This document shows, one piece after another, positions 9,806-17,071 of a stretch of DNA of 64,000 nucleotides. Both the position numbers and the translations under genes were made by a program. Source of the stretch: Paracoccaceae bacterium. Its GTDB lineage: Bacteria > Pseudomonadota > Alphaproteobacteria > Rhodobacterales > Rhodobacteraceae. The DNA lies in assembly GCA_014762635.1 (NCBI GenBank), contig JABURR010000058.1, positions 1 through 64,000 of the forward strand, given 5' to 3'. Below the pieces are notes generated by a model. It was given only the letters and a program-made list of their open reading frames with translations, was not told where the DNA came from and did not search any database. The first letter of the stretch is position 1. Every line of letters begins with the position of its first letter.

Positions 9806-10411
9806 TCAGCCCTCGTTCTCGTCTTCGATTCCGTATTCCTGAAGCAGGCCCGCCTGCGCCATGAAGAACAGGAACAGCGCCGCCGTCAGGCCAAAGGTCT
9901 TGAAGTTGACCCAGGCATCCGTGGACATGGTGCGCCAGATCACCTCGTTCAGAACCGCCAAGCCGAAGAAGAAGGCCGTCAGACGCCGCGTCAGCTTCAT
10001 CCAACCCTCGGGCTTGAGGGGCATCATCCCTTCCATCACGTATTCAAGGTAGGACTGGCCGCGCATCAGGCCCATGCCCAGCATTCCGCCGAACAACAGG
10101 TAGATGATCGTGGGCTTCATCTTGAAGAACCGCTCGTCATTCAGCCAGACCGTCAGCCCCCCAAAGACGACCACAAGGACCAGCGTCACGATCTGCATCT
10201 TCGCCAGTTTGCCGGTCAGCCACCACAGCAGAAAAGTCGAGATCGCGATAAGCGGGATGAACAGCGCCGTCACCACGATGAAGCCGGAATATTCCGTGCC
10301 AGAGATCATGAATATCTCGTCGCGCAGCTTGATATAGGCCACGAAGAACAGAAGGATCGGCCCCAGTTCCAGGGCGCTTTTCAGCACCGGGTTCACTTGC
10401 CGCTCACTCAT
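9806..10411 (-). CDS. yciB: YciB / septation protein A family inner-membrane protein
   Basis: A 201-residue polytopic membrane protein with about five or six hydrophobic segments. The opening VNPVLKSALELGPILLFF and the later FGGLTVWLNDERFFKMKPT and LNEVIWR segments are typical of YciB (IspZ), which in enterics interacts with cell elongation and division machinery and affects envelope integrity. Two adjacent ATGs (10414 and 10411) are possible starts; the first begins exactly one base after the stop of the upstream DMT transporter, so the two are translated together. Confidence 0.9.
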   Translation of the reverse strand: MSERQVNPVLKSALELGPILLFFVAYIKLRDEIFMISGTEYSGFIVVTALFIPLIAISTFLLWWLTGKLAKMQIVTLVLVVVFGGLTVWLNDERFFKMKPTIIYLLFGGMLGMGLMRGQSYLEYVMEGMMPLKPEGWMKLTRRLTAFFFGLAVLNEVIWRTMSTDAWVNFKTFGLTAALFLFFMAQAGLLQEYGIEDENEG

Positions 10412-10414
10412 CAT

Positions 10415-11320
10415 TCAGCCTCCAAATTCCACGATGACCGCACCAATGGCGATCAACGCGATCAACATCAACCGCCTCGGGCCGACCTTTTCGCCCAGAA
10501 GCACCCAACCGATCAAGGCGGCAAACACGACCGAGGTTTCGCGAAGCACCGCGGCCTCGCCCACGTTGTCCAACCGCGTCGCCATCATGATCGCCCCGAA
10601 TGAGAAGAAGGCAACCACGCTGCCGATCAATCCGCGCAGCGCCAGCGGGCCCAGTGCAGGCCGATCCGCCATCCGCCACCAGCGCACCGCCGCGATCTGC
10701 GGGAAGATCACGATCCCGTCGAACACGAAGAACCACGCCAGAAAAGTGAACGGGTCCGCCGAGGCGCGGATACCATAGGCATCGAACGTGGTGTAGAGCG
10801 ACACGAACAGCCCCGTCAGAACCGCCAGCGCCAGGGCAATCGGAAGCATATCCCGGTCCACCTCGAGGAAGATCAGGTTGTAGACCGCCAGCCCGAAGAT
10901 GCCCGAGAGCAGCACGGCAACGCCGAGCCACTGAAGCGGCGTGAAGACCTCGCCGAACACCAGGTAGGCGCCGAACACCGCGAACAACGGCCCCGTGCCC
11001 CGCACCACCGGGTAGACGACGGTATAGGCCCCCTTGGTGTAGGTAAACGCCTGCGCGAACTTGTAGAACATGTGGATCAGGAACGCGCCCGCGAAGATCG
11101 GCCACATATGCGGTTCGGGCCAAGGCACGACGAACAAGGCAAATGGCAGGGCGATCATCGCGTAGGAGATATCGATCGCGCCCCGGCTGAGCCACGGATC
11201 GTGCCGCCCCTTCTGCAGCGCCCCGAAAAGCGCATGCAGAAACGCCGCCAGAAGCGCGAGGCCAAGCGCGAGATGTGTCGCTGCCTCGGTGCCTTCGATG
11301 GAAACGATCCACTCGGTCAT
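10415..11320 (-). CDS. DMT-superfamily (EamA) permease
   Basis: A 301-residue membrane protein with about ten predicted helices arranged as two EamA-like halves; the second half carries VLRETSVVFAALIGWVLLGEKVG, a typical EamA signature around helix 9. Start at 11320 (MTEWIVSIEG) because earlier in-frame sequence reads as low-quality non-coding residues. It lies between ftsY (46-base gap) and yciB (no gap), all on the minus strand. The substrate (amino acid, nucleotide or other small metabolite) is unknown. Confidence 0.85.
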   Translation of the reverse strand: MTEWIVSIEGTEAATHLALGLALLAAFLHALFGALQKGRHDPWLSRGAIDISYAMIALPFALFVVPWPEPHMWPIFAGAFLIHMFYKFAQAFTYTKGAYTVVYPVVRGTGPLFAVFGAYLVFGEVFTPLQWLGVAVLLSGIFGLAVYNLIFLEVDRDMLPIALALAVLTGLFVSLYTTFDAYGIRASADPFTFLAWFFVFDGIVIFPQIAAVRWWRMADRPALGPLALRGLIGSVVAFFSFGAIMMATRLDNVGEAAVLRETSVVFAALIGWVLLGEKVGPRRLMLIALIAIGAVIVEFGG

Positions 11321-11366
11321 TCGGGAGAAGCCACGCGCCGGAGAAATTCTTCCAGATAAGAAGTTG

Positions 11367-12680
11367 TCACTCGGACAACCCGGTGAGCGCGCGGGCAAAT
11401 TCCTCGGGGTCGAAGGGCGCAAGATCGTCGATCTGTTCGCCGACGCCGATGGCATGGATCGGCAGGCCGAACTTGTCAGCCAAGGCAACCAGCACCCCGC
11501 CCCGCGCGGTGCCGTCGAGCTTGGTCATCACGAGGCCCGAGACATCCGCCAACTTTTGGAATATCTCGACTTGGCTCAAGGCGTTCTGCCCGGTGGTCGC
11601 GTCCAGCACAAGCAGCGTGTTGTGCGGCGCCTCGGGGTCCTTCTTGCGGATCACCCGAACGATCTTGGCCAATTCCTCCATCAGGTCGGCGCGGTTCTGC
11701 AGCCGTCCGGCAGTGTCGATCATCAGAAGGTCGGCGCCCTCGGCCTCGGCCTTCGTCATCGCATCGAAGGCGAGCGACGCCGGGTCCGAGCCTTCGGGCG
11801 CGGTCATCACCGGCACCCCGGCACGTTCGCCCCAGACCTGGAGTTGTTCCACGGCGGCCGCGCGGAACGTGTCGCCCGCGGCAATCACCACGTTCTTGCC
11901 CGCGGCCTTGAACTGGCTGGCGAGCTTGCCGATCGTCGTCGTCTTGCCCGAGCCATTCACGCCCACGACCAGCACCACCTGCGGCTTCTTCGGGAAAAGC
12001 GGCATGGGCTTGGCCACCGGCTCAAGAATGCGGGTGATCTCCTCGGCAAGCAGGCGCTTGATCTCGTCCACGCTCAGTTTCTTGCCGAACCGCCCTTCGG
12101 CCAGGTTCGCGGTGACGCGCATCGCGGTTTCCACGCCCATGTCCGAGGTGATGAGCAGTTCTTCCAACTGCTCCAGCATCTCGTCGTCCAGCACCCGGCG
12201 GGTGACGATCCCCGTGCCGCGCCCCAGCATGCGGCCGATAAAGCCGGGGCGTTGCTTCAGAGGCGCGTCGTCCGAACCGCGCATCATGGGCCCTGTGGAG
12301 GGAATTTCCATCGGGCCTTGCTCGGGCATCGGATCGCTGTAGCCCGGCACCTCGGACGGCACGTCGACCGGCCCTTCCGGCTCGGGGGCAGGCACGTTGC
12401 TGGGTTCCTCCTCGGGCATCGGATCGCTGCCGGGGTGCGGCTCGCGCTCCGGAACCCGCTCGGGTTCGGGCACCGGGATCGTGACCGGTTCTTCCTCGGG
12501 CGTCGTGGGTTCCGTTGGGGGCGTCTCATCCGGCCCCGGCGGCACCTGCTCGGGCTCTGGCGTCGGCTGCGGTTCTTCGGGTTCGTCGACTCCACCGTCG
12601 GACACTATGGCATCCAACCCATCCTCGAGCTTCGAGGAGGATTTCAGCAACCGGCTCTTGAGCTTTCCGAAGAATGACAT
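11367..12680 (-). CDS. ftsY: signal recognition particle receptor FtsY
   Basis: SRP GTPase that docks ribosome-nascent chain complexes at the membrane. The 437-residue reading from ATG 12680 (MSFFGKLKSRLLKSS) has a long acidic, proline-rich A domain (residues about 30-140, mostly Glu/Pro/Asp), then the N domain and the G domain with GVNGSGKTTTIGKLA (P-loop), GDTFRAAAVEQL, the DTAGRLQNRADLMEEL box and TKLDGTARGG. The A domain is unusually rich in PEP/PEE repeats. The downstream DMT permease is 46 bases away; the upstream gene is the formate dehydrogenase beta subunit. Confidence 0.96.
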   Translation of the reverse strand: MSFFGKLKSRLLKSSSKLEDGLDAIVSDGGVDEPEEPQPTPEPEQVPPGPDETPPTEPTTPEEEPVTIPVPEPERVPEREPHPGSDPMPEEEPSNVPAPEPEGPVDVPSEVPGYSDPMPEQGPMEIPSTGPMMRGSDDAPLKQRPGFIGRMLGRGTGIVTRRVLDDEMLEQLEELLITSDMGVETAMRVTANLAEGRFGKKLSVDEIKRLLAEEITRILEPVAKPMPLFPKKPQVVLVVGVNGSGKTTTIGKLASQFKAAGKNVVIAAGDTFRAAAVEQLQVWGERAGVPVMTAPEGSDPASLAFDAMTKAEAEGADLLMIDTAGRLQNRADLMEELAKIVRVIRKKDPEAPHNTLLVLDATTGQNALSQVEIFQKLADVSGLVMTKLDGTARGGVLVALADKFGLPIHAIGVGEQIDDLAPFDPEEFARALTGLSE

Positions 12681-12747
12681 GTGCGCCCCCTTGGTCTGGG
12701 ACATGACCTAATGCCAAAGCCCCGCCATTGGAAGGGGCGCCCCCGGA

Positions 12748-14433
12748 TCAGATCTCGTCCGGGAAATGCTTCATCGTCAGACGGATCGGGTTCGGCGCCG
12801 CCTGCCCCAGGCCGCAGATCGAGGCATCGGCCATCGCCAGGCAGACCTCTTCCAGCAGCGGCTGATCCCAGCGATCCGCCTGCATCAGCTTGACCGCCTT
12901 CTCACAGCCCACGCGGCAAGGGGTGCACTGGCCGCAGCTTTCATCCTCGAAGAACCGCAGCATGTTGAGCGCCGCCTCGCGCGCGCTGTCCTTGTCGGAC
13001 AGCACCACTACGGCGGCCGATCCGATGAAGGACCCCAGCGGCTGTAACGTGTCGAAATCAAGCGGCACATCGTCGATCGAGGCAGGAAGCAGCCCCGAGG
13101 ACGGCCCGCCCGGCTGATAGGCCTTGAACGCGTGCCCCTCGGCCATACCACCTGCCGCCGCGATCACGTCGCGGATCGTAGAGCCTGCCGGAAGCAGGTA
13201 AACACCCGGCTTCGCCACCCGACCCGAGACCGAGTAGGAACGCAGCCCCTTGCGCCCGTTCTTTTCGGTCGAGTTCAGAACCGCCGGCCCTTCGCGGCAG
13301 ATGCGCGCCACCCAGTAAAGCGTCTCGATATTGTGGACGAGGGTCGGCCGCCCGAAAACGCCAACCTCGGCCACGTAGGGCGGACGATGGCGCGGGATGC
13401 CGCGCTTGCCCTCGATCGACTCGATCATCGCGCTTTCCTCGCCGCAGATATAGGCCCCGGCCCCGCGGCGCAGGTCGATATAGCCCGGCGCAACGATGCC
13501 AGCTTCTTCCAGCGCCGCGATCTCCCGGCGCAGGATCTCCAGCACCGCCGGGTATTCGTCGCGCATGTAGAGGAAGACCGTCTCGGCCTCGACCGCCCAG
13601 GCGGCGATCAGCATGCCCTCAAGGAAAAGATGCGGCGTGCGTTCCAGGTAGTAGCGGTCCTTGAACGTACCCGGTTCGCCCTCGTCACCGTTCACCGCCA
13701 GATAGCGCGGGCCCTCATAGCCGCGCACGAAGCCCCATTTCCGGCCCGAGGGGAAGCCCGCCCCGCCAAGCCCGCGCAGGCCGGAGTCCAGCACCTTCTG
13801 CTGGACCGCTTCCCAATCGCCGCTGGCGCGAAGCTCTTCCAGGACGGTGTAGCCGCCATTGGAGCGATAGGCCTCGATACCTTCGTAAGCGGGGATCACG
13901 GGGTGAGTGTCACCTTCGGCGATGGCCGTCTTGATCTTCTCAGGGTCGGCATGGTCGATGTGCCGATGGCCAAGTTCCACCACAGGCGCGGTATCGCAGC
14001 GGCCCATGCAGGGGGCGCGCAGCACGCGCACCTCGGACGGGTCCAGACCCTCTTCCAGCGCGGCGCGCAGTTTTTCGGCCCCGGCGAGTTCGCAAGACAG
14101 CGAGTCGCAGACACGGATCGTCAGCGCGGGCGGCGGGGTTTCCCCCTCTTTCACCACGTCGAAATGGGCGTAGAAACTGGCGACCTCGTAGACCTCGGCC
14201 TGGGAGAGGTTCATCTCATGGGCCAATGCCCGCAGATGCGCGGCGCTCAGATGGCCATGGGCGTCCTGGATCAGGTGTAGGAACTCGATCAGCAGGTCCC
14301 GGCGGCGCGGACGGCCACCCAGAAGCGCCTGCACCTCGGCCCAGGCCTGATCGTCAAGCTGGCGCCCCTTGGGCGTCTTGCGCCCTTTCCCGCGACCGGA
14401 TTTCCAGACGCCCTTGTCATGATCGAGTGCCAT
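12748..14433 (-). CDS. fdsB: NuoE-NuoF fusion, formate dehydrogenase beta subunit type
   Basis: A 561-residue diaphorase-like subunit combining a thioredoxin-fold 2Fe-2S domain (residues about 40-190; cysteines in VCDSLSC and APCMGRC) with an FMN/NADH-binding NuoF core (GLRGLGGAGFPSGRKW, GAGAYICGEESA) and a C-terminal 4Fe-4S motif ESCGQCTPCRVGC with the fourth Cys in SICGLG. In NAD-dependent formate dehydrogenases this subunit passes electrons from the Mo/W alpha subunit to NAD+. Start at 14433 (MALDHDKGVWKSG). The N-terminus is basic (KSGRGKGRKTPKGR). No alpha, delta or FdsC-like gene adjoins: ftsY follows directly. The partner must be elsewhere, or this serves another oxidoreductase. Confidence 0.82.
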   Translation of the reverse strand: MALDHDKGVWKSGRGKGRKTPKGRQLDDQAWAEVQALLGGRPRRRDLLIEFLHLIQDAHGHLSAAHLRALAHEMNLSQAEVYEVASFYAHFDVVKEGETPPPALTIRVCDSLSCELAGAEKLRAALEEGLDPSEVRVLRAPCMGRCDTAPVVELGHRHIDHADPEKIKTAIAEGDTHPVIPAYEGIEAYRSNGGYTVLEELRASGDWEAVQQKVLDSGLRGLGGAGFPSGRKWGFVRGYEGPRYLAVNGDEGEPGTFKDRYYLERTPHLFLEGMLIAAWAVEAETVFLYMRDEYPAVLEILRREIAALEEAGIVAPGYIDLRRGAGAYICGEESAMIESIEGKRGIPRHRPPYVAEVGVFGRPTLVHNIETLYWVARICREGPAVLNSTEKNGRKGLRSYSVSGRVAKPGVYLLPAGSTIRDVIAAAGGMAEGHAFKAYQPGGPSSGLLPASIDDVPLDFDTLQPLGSFIGSAAVVVLSDKDSAREAALNMLRFFEDESCGQCTPCRVGCEKAVKLMQADRWDQPLLEEVCLAMADASICGLGQAAPNPIRLTMKHFPDEI

Positions 14434-14599
14434 GCGCTGCCTCCCCGTTTTCGCGCTCAACCTAGTGGCAGAGCGTGGGGCGCGACCATAGCAAATGCGA
14501 CCTTCGCACGCATGGTTGCGGTGAACGGATGACACGGGTTGGAAACCCGGGACACCTAAAGCCTCTAGTCAAGATGTCTGAATTGTGAAATAATTTCTC

Positions 14600-14989
14600 A
14601 TGATAAAAAGAATTGCGTTTCTTACCTTCCTCGCGACGTCGGTTGATGCAGAAACCGCAATGACTGCGGCAGAGTTCGAATCCTACGCGACAGGCAAGAC
14701 GCTGACCTACGCGGAAGGCGGAATTGTTTATGGAATCGAGGAATATCTTCCCGACCGGAACGTTCGCTGGTCCTTTCTGGACGGGGAATGCACCGATGGA
14801 TACTGGTATGCGAACGAAGATCTGATCTGTTTTCGCTACGTGGGAATCGCAGACGCGCAGTGCTGGCGTTTCTTCCAGCGGTCGGGGCAACTCATCGCGC
14901 AATTCGAAAGCGATGCATCCATCGAATATTACGAGGCGCAGCAAACCTCGGCACCGCTGCAATGCCGCGGGCCGGACGTGGGTGTTTGA
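14600..14989 (+). CDS. small exported protein of unknown function
   Basis: A 129-residue protein with an N-terminal signal sequence (MIKRIAFLTFLATSVDAETA, cleavage likely after VDA). The mature part is about 110 residues, with aromatic-rich segments and four cysteines (ECTDGYW, LICFRY, AQCWRFF, LQCRG) that could form two disulfides in the periplasm. It lies divergent from the fdsB-like gene and convergent with the Roadblock gene, 12 bases away. Similar small secreted proteins occur in Roseobacters, but I do not recognise a named family. Confidence 0.7.
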   Translation: MIKRIAFLTFLATSVDAETAMTAAEFESYATGKTLTYAEGGIVYGIEEYLPDRNVRWSFLDGECTDGYWYANEDLICFRYVGIADAQCWRFFQRSGQLIAQFESDASIEYYEAQQTSAPLQCRGPDVGV

Positions 14990-15001
14990 CCCTAGGCTGA
15001 A

Positions 15002-15355
15002 TCAGATGTTGATCTTGGACTCGATGTTGCGCACCTGAATGCGCGCCATGCCAACATTGCCTTCCGCGCGCTTCACGGCGACGAACAGGAACACGCTCGG
15101 CGCGCATCTGAGCGGCCGGATGATGTGGTGCTGGTTGCCCAGCGTGATAAAGATGTCCTCGATGTCGGTTTCGAGGTCCAGCGTCTCGACAGTCTGAATG
15201 TTGGACTGCACCACCTGGGTGTACATCGCGGCCACGGCCTCAAGGTCGACGCCACCGCCACCCAGTGAGTTCACCATCAGCCCCGAATCGCTGTCCACGA
15301 GGCAAGCCCCGATAAAACCCTCGATTTCACTGGCTTTGGAGATATCCGTCGACAT
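15002..15355 (-). CDS. Roadblock/LC7-domain protein
   Basis: A 117-residue single-domain protein. The pattern IEGFIGACLVDSDSGLMV, a helix with VDLEAVAAMYTQVV, the strand pair DIFITLGNQHHIIRPL and the closing GNVGMARIQVRNIE fits the Roadblock/LC7 fold (beta-helix-beta sheet), which forms dimers and acts as a GTPase-activating or scaffolding partner, as MglB does for MglA. It is the last gene of an operon with two dynamin-like GTPases; a 91-base gap containing the 12-base palindrome TTGCCGCGGCAA (15390-15401) separates it from the gene before. I infer that it regulates or assembles these GTPases. Confidence 0.82.
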   Translation of the reverse strand: MSTDISKASEIEGFIGACLVDSDSGLMVNSLGGGGVDLEAVAAMYTQVVQSNIQTVETLDLETDIEDIFITLGNQHHIIRPLRCAPSVFLFVAVKRAEGNVGMARIQVRNIESKINI

Positions 15356-15446
15356 ACTGCTGAGTCCTTTTTTCCAGACCCTTACAGCGTTGCCGCGGCA
15401 ATTTCCACCGGATCAGTGACCTGCGACGACTTGGCGTAGCATTCTC

Positions 15447-17060
15447 TCAAAGGAACCGCTTCACACTGGCCAGCGTTTCCTGGGTATCCTCATCCGGTTC
15501 ACGATAGTCGGCGTCGCTCACCTGCTCACCGCCATAGAGACGCTGCAGGAATTCGTCGAACAGGATGGTCATCTGTTCGGTCGCCGGATCGAGTTCGTAC
15601 TGGTTGATGATCTCACGCCACAGCTCCACCTCATGCGGCAGCCGCGGCTTTGGCTTTGCCGCGCGACGCGGGGGCGGCGCGGGCTCTTCTTCCTCGTAGC
15701 CGTAATCGTCGTATTCGGGCTCGGGCTCGGGCTCGGCAGCTCGGCGACGCGCTACGGGCTGCGGCTCTTCCTCGTAGCCATCGTCGTCATAGTCATCTTC
15801 GGCTGGAAGGGCCGCGCCGAGGACAAGGGGCATCGGCTCTTCTTCGGCCTCGTAGTCATCCTCGTAGGCCGGCTCATCTTCGTAGGCGGCCTCTTCTTCG
15901 TAGGCGGCCTCTTCTTCGTAGGCGGCCTCTTCCTCATAGCCACCGTCATCATAATCGTCGTCGTCATCCTCATAGACCGGCTCAGGCTCCGGTTCCTGCA
16001 AACGCGCACGACGAGGCGCAGGTGCAGGTTCTTCCTCCTGCGTCGGGCGCATGGAAATCCGGCGTGCGACACGCGGCGCTTGATCCTCCTCCGGCTCCAT
16101 TCGCATGCTGCGCATCTGCGGCGCGGGCTCAGCTGGCACCTCGGGCTCGGGTTCCACGATCCTCATCTGCGGACGCGCCGGCGGCTCTTCTTCGGCGCCG
16201 ATCGTGGTTGCCTTCATCATCGGCGGTGCGCCGGCTCCGCGGATTCGCTGAGTCGGCCGGCGCATGCTCACGCCAGCACCACCCTCGTGATACCGAGTCA
16301 TCAGCGCCTGCCGCCGGTCAGAGATATCCGAGAACTGCGTTATGAGCAGCTCCAAGAGACGATTTCCGCCGCTAGTCTCCCACTCGTCCGTTTCTTCTCC
16401 ACGTGCCAGTTTTTCTTTTGCTTTCAACGCCCTGAGCGTGGCCATGAACACCCGACCCGCGAACAGTCCCTCGGTCTCACGATCCATGCGGCGACCAACT
16501 TTCGCGCGATCGATATCCGAGACAAGCTTATCGGCGCGGGTTACGATCAGAAGGCTGTTGCGGCGCAGGCGCTTCGGCATAGACAACCATGCGGCGCGTT
16601 CGGACTCACGCCAAGCCTGCGTGGCGCTGGTGCACCAGATCACCATGTTGGCGTAGCCAGCCGCAGTGCGCCAGTTCTCGACCGCAAGGTTCGGGTCCGA
16701 GATACCTGGCGTATCGATGATGTCGCAATGTTCAAGGATTTCCGCCTCGATGAAAATTCGAATGCAACGCGCCTCACGGGGCGCAGCGTTCAAATTGTCC
16801 ATCGACAGCGGGTGGCGCTGCATGCTTTCGTCAAGCCAATAGGGAGACTGGTTCCCGAACGAGAACCAAACCGGCGGTAATTCCGTCGCGGTCACCTTGG
16901 TTGGCAATACTTCCTCTTCGATGAGGAAGTTCAGAAGGGTCGACTTGCCAGCACTGAACTCACCCATCAGCGCAACGCAGGGTTTGCGCTGGGCCCATCT
17001 GTTCAACCGCTTGTACTGCTCACTAGTGACCTGACGGCCCGGCTTGTCGTCCAGGGACAT
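15447..17060 (-). CDS. dynamin-like GTPase with long acidic tail
   Basis: A 537-residue protein. The N-terminal GTPase domain (about 20-260) shows GEFSAGKST (33-41, P-loop), a switch-I Thr in VTATELPP, DTPGISDP (116-123) and TRAD (174-177) in place of NKxD. The TRAD form is seen in other bacterial dynamin-like and EngA-distant GTPases. From about 270 to 490 it becomes disordered and strongly acidic, with RRP/EPEP stretches and tandem AAYEEE repeats, before a short predicted helical end (LPHEVELWREIINQYELD) that may be a separate binding element. No membrane helices. Starts 11 bases after the stop of the larger dynamin-like gene. Confidence 0.8.
   Translation of the reverse strand: MSLDDKPGRQVTSEQYKRLNRWAQRKPCVALMGEFSAGKSTLLNFLIEEEVLPTKVTATELPPVWFSFGNQSPYWLDESMQRHPLSMDNLNAAPREARCIRIFIEAEILEHCDIIDTPGISDPNLAVENWRTAAGYANMVIWCTSATQAWRESERAAWLSMPKRLRRNSLLIVTRADKLVSDIDRAKVGRRMDRETEGLFAGRVFMATLRALKAKEKLARGEETDEWETSGGNRLLELLITQFSDISDRRQALMTRYHEGGAGVSMRRPTQRIRGAGAPPMMKATTIGAEEEPPARPQMRIVEPEPEVPAEPAPQMRSMRMEPEEDQAPRVARRISMRPTQEEEPAPAPRRARLQEPEPEPVYEDDDDDYDDGGYEEEAAYEEEAAYEEEAAYEDEPAYEDDYEAEEEPMPLVLGAALPAEDDYDDDGYEEEPQPVARRRAAEPEPEPEYDDYGYEEEEPAPPPRRAAKPKPRLPHEVELWREIINQYELDPATEQMTILFDEFLQRLYGGEQVSDADYREPDEDTQETLASVKRFL
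15863..15934. repeat. 18-bp tandem repeat inside the acidic-tailed GTPase gene
   Basis: Four head-to-tail 18-base units (starts 15863, 15881, 15899, 15917). The middle two are identical, the fourth has one change and the first is more diverged. On the coding strand they give the repeating Ala-Ala-Tyr-Glu-Glu-Glu block. The period is a multiple of three, so copy-number change would keep the frame. Confidence 0.85.
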
Positions 17061-17071
17061 CTACTGCTCTC

